Shown here piece after piece: positions 39,341 through 40,668 of a DNA stretch of 40,668 bases; the stretch's first letter is position 1, and each line of letters starts with the position of its first letter. Under the pieces are notes generated by a model. The model searched no databases. It had not been told where the DNA came from and saw only the letters and a program-made list of their open reading frames with translations. Position numbers and translations under genes: made by a program. This stretch comes from Phycisphaerales bacterium (GTDB taxonomy: Bacteria; Planctomycetota; Phycisphaerae; WQYP01), in contig WQYP01000018.1 of assembly GCA_009781185.1 (NCBI GenBank), positions 1-40,668 on the forward strand, read 5' to 3'.

Positions 39341-39374
39341 TCGTAAAATTCGTTCAATTCGTAAAATTCGTGGA
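39341..39374. repeat. Single AAATTCGT-type repeat arm, copy 2
   Basis: CTCGTAAAATTCGTTCAATT followed by CGTAAAATTCGTGG is one arm of the family present as a full palindrome at 30104-30228. Read leftwards it encodes the last residues (STNFTN) and the TGA stop of the PDZ protein gene. Confidence 0.8.
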
Positions 39375-40668
39375 CGATGGGGCCGTGGTGGGGGACGGAC
39401 GGTGGCGGTGGATGTTGCGGAAGGGGTTTTCCTCGGCGGAGGAGCGAGCTTCGCGTTCGTTTGCCACGCGGCGGGAGACCAGCGTGGTGCCGCCGAAGGA
39501 ATCGACGCGAAGGAGTCGCCGATCGTCGGAGAACCAGTCGGATTCAATCACGGCGCCGCAGTGGAGCAGGTCGACCCGCCAGGCTTCGCCGGGGTTGTCG
39601 TGCGATTCGGAGGGGAGAGGGGGGGGAGGGGCGAGATCGTCGGTCGGCAGCGGCTGCTTGCCACGCGTGGCCAACACGTAGCCGGGGCGAACGATGAAAT
39701 CGCGAGCGCTCATGAGTTGCAGGGGGATGACGGCGTCTTTTTGCTGAGGTAACGCTGCTGCCAGAAGCGGGATGGCGCTCGGAACGATCGTCGAGAGCGG
39801 TCCTTCACGCGGGCTCTGCACCGACCGCATGGTGCGTCCCCCCCCTTTCTCCGACGGAATCTGCAGATCGCGGCGGAAGAGATTGCCGGCACGAATCACG
39901 CTGCTCCGGAACGTGGCGGTGCCCTCCTGGCTGACGATCTCGACGGAATCCAGAACGAACGCCGGCGTTGTCGTGTAATCGCCGGTGTGAAGCGTGAAGG
40001 TGATGGATTCGCTGCGGTCGACAGTGGCGTCTTTCGTGTCTTTTTCGTTCATGTTGACGTGATAGACTTCATGGGTGCCGGTGAGAATGTCGTCGGTCGT
40101 CGGTTTGGCGGAGCGTTTTTGCCAGCCGAGCCAGGAGCCGTCGGTTTCGAAGTTGCGGAAGAACACGTCGCGTCCAAGATCACCCCCCCCCCCTCCGGCG
40201 TTCTGCAGGTCGCGAAGTTCCTTCCAGGCCAGCTTGATGGAACCGGGCGCACTGTTGGGCGGATTGAGCGGCGCGGCGATGCCGGCCTGCACCTCAATGG
40301 CACGAACGCCCAGGGGCTCCGCCGGAACGTTGATCGTGATCGCATCGTCGCCTCGCCGAATCATCAGCGGCGCCTTGCCTGAACGTTCTTCTCCCCCCTT
40401 CATAAGAGTCGCGGCGATGAGTTCGGCCACTTGTTCCCGCAGTGCCGAGAGCGAGCGAGTATCCTTGCCGTTGAGCTTGACGATGATGTCGCCAGCGCGA
40501 AGGCCGCAGGAGCCTGCCGGAGATGCGGGGGCGATTTCGGTCACCAGCACCCCCGTGGCGACCGGGCTTTTCATCACCGAAAGCACCATCGCATACTGAG
40601 CGTCGACTTCCCGCGAACTCGGTTCCGCGAACGCTTCGCTGATTTTCGATTTTTGCCCCCCCCCCCCC
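39354..40668 (-). CDS. PDZ-domain protein, 5' end beyond the window
   Basis: The open frame continues to the window edge, reading through QKSKISEAFAEPSSREVDAQYAM before the first internal ATG at 40589, so the true start lies outside. A PDZ domain (EIAPASPAGSCGLRAGDIIVKLNGKD) is followed by a long region with beta character (DVFFRNFETDGSWLGWQ, SITFTLHTGDYTTTPAFVLDSVEIVS) and a Pro/Asp-rich stretch. It could be a HtrA-like C-terminal half. An 11-base G tract (40183-40193) and a 13-base tract at the edge lie in the frame and encode glycines. The last residues come from a repeat arm, so the native C-terminus may be lost. Confidence 0.7.
   Translation of the reverse strand, partial: GGGGQKSKISEAFAEPSSREVDAQYAMVLSVMKSPVATGVLVTEIAPASPAGSCGLRAGDIIVKLNGKDTRSLSALREQVAELIAATLMKGGEERSGKAPLMIRRGDDAITINVPAEPLGVRAIEVQAGIAAPLNPPNSAPGSIKLAWKELRDLQNAGGGGGDLGRDVFFRNFETDGSWLGWQKRSAKPTTDDILTGTHEVYHVNMNEKDTKDATVDRSESITFTLHTGDYTTTPAFVLDSVEIVSQEGTATFRSSVIRAGNLFRRDLQIPSEKGGGRTMRSVQSPREGPLSTIVPSAIPLLAAALPQQKDAVIPLQLMSARDFIVRPGYVLATRGKQPLPTDDLAPPPPLPSESHDNPGEAWRVDLLHCGAVIESDWFSDDRRLLRVDSFGGTTLVSRRVANEREARSSAEENPFRNIHRHRPSPTTAPSSTNFTN

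Overview
The window looks like a Planctomycetota chromosome fragment, most likely from the Phycisphaerae side of the phylum. The evidence is the small membrane proteins ending in a CxxCGYDLR...CPECG zinc ribbon, the BBP2-type beta-barrel porins, the Uma2 nuclease, the secreted proteins with a lectin-like C-terminus, and the large load of short palindromic repeats. No rRNA, tRNA, CRISPR array, integrase or transposase gene was seen. The lineage call is an inference from gene content, not from a marker gene.

Layout. 0.3-1.6 kb: a TauE/SafE exporter with a DUF1634 partner (minus strand). 1.8-6.9 kb: a flagellar export operon read leftwards, fliN-fliO-fliP-fliQ-fliR-flhB, interrupted by repeats. 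7.1-16.6 kb: mixed metabolic genes, including a GH1-like glycosidase, a ferritin-like protein with a decayed metal site, a BaiN/HI0933-type flavoprotein, a YbgC-type thioesterase behind a glutaredoxin, a heparinase II/III-type lyase and a secreted lectin-like protein. 16.8-19.9 kb: two tandem paralogous porins with near-identical leaders and terminators. 20.5-23.2 kb: exopolysaccharide genes (WcaF-like acetyltransferase, GT2, WcaI-like GT4). 23.3-30 kb: a tiny Lys/Cys peptide gene, a GH4 glycosidase, a zinc-ribbon membrane protein, and a HtrA lipoprotein followed by a larger PDZ protein without a protease serine motif. 30.3-37 kb: a second tiny Lys-rich gene, then a leftward run of recG, antitoxin, PIN toxin, zinc-ribbon membrane protein, Uma2, zinc-ribbon membrane protein, antitoxin, PIN toxin and DUF58, with several 4-8 bp overlaps. 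37.3-40.7 kb: a lipoprotein, a DUF89 phosphatase and a PDZ protein cut by the window edge.

The most unusual content is the repeats. At least three families are recognisable. (1) A GC-rich palindrome with arms containing GCCGCGACCG.nAGGGAGCG lies in-frame inside recG, at the 5' end of fliP, upstream of fliN, and as half or diverged copies elsewhere. (2) Palindromes have arms made of one short word iterated several times (GTGACAAG, ATCACCAG, AAAAGTTA, GAAGCCA, CACAGAGAG, AAATTCGT, CACGGAGA) around a variable core; one lies in-frame inside the BaiN-type gene. (3) An element of about 84 bp ends in a GCCCCGCATTGCCATGCGGGGC hairpin. Repeats abut or overlap the ends of many genes, and in several cases the stop codon itself lies in the repeat. 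Long G tracts (9-13) inside coding regions are a further feature.
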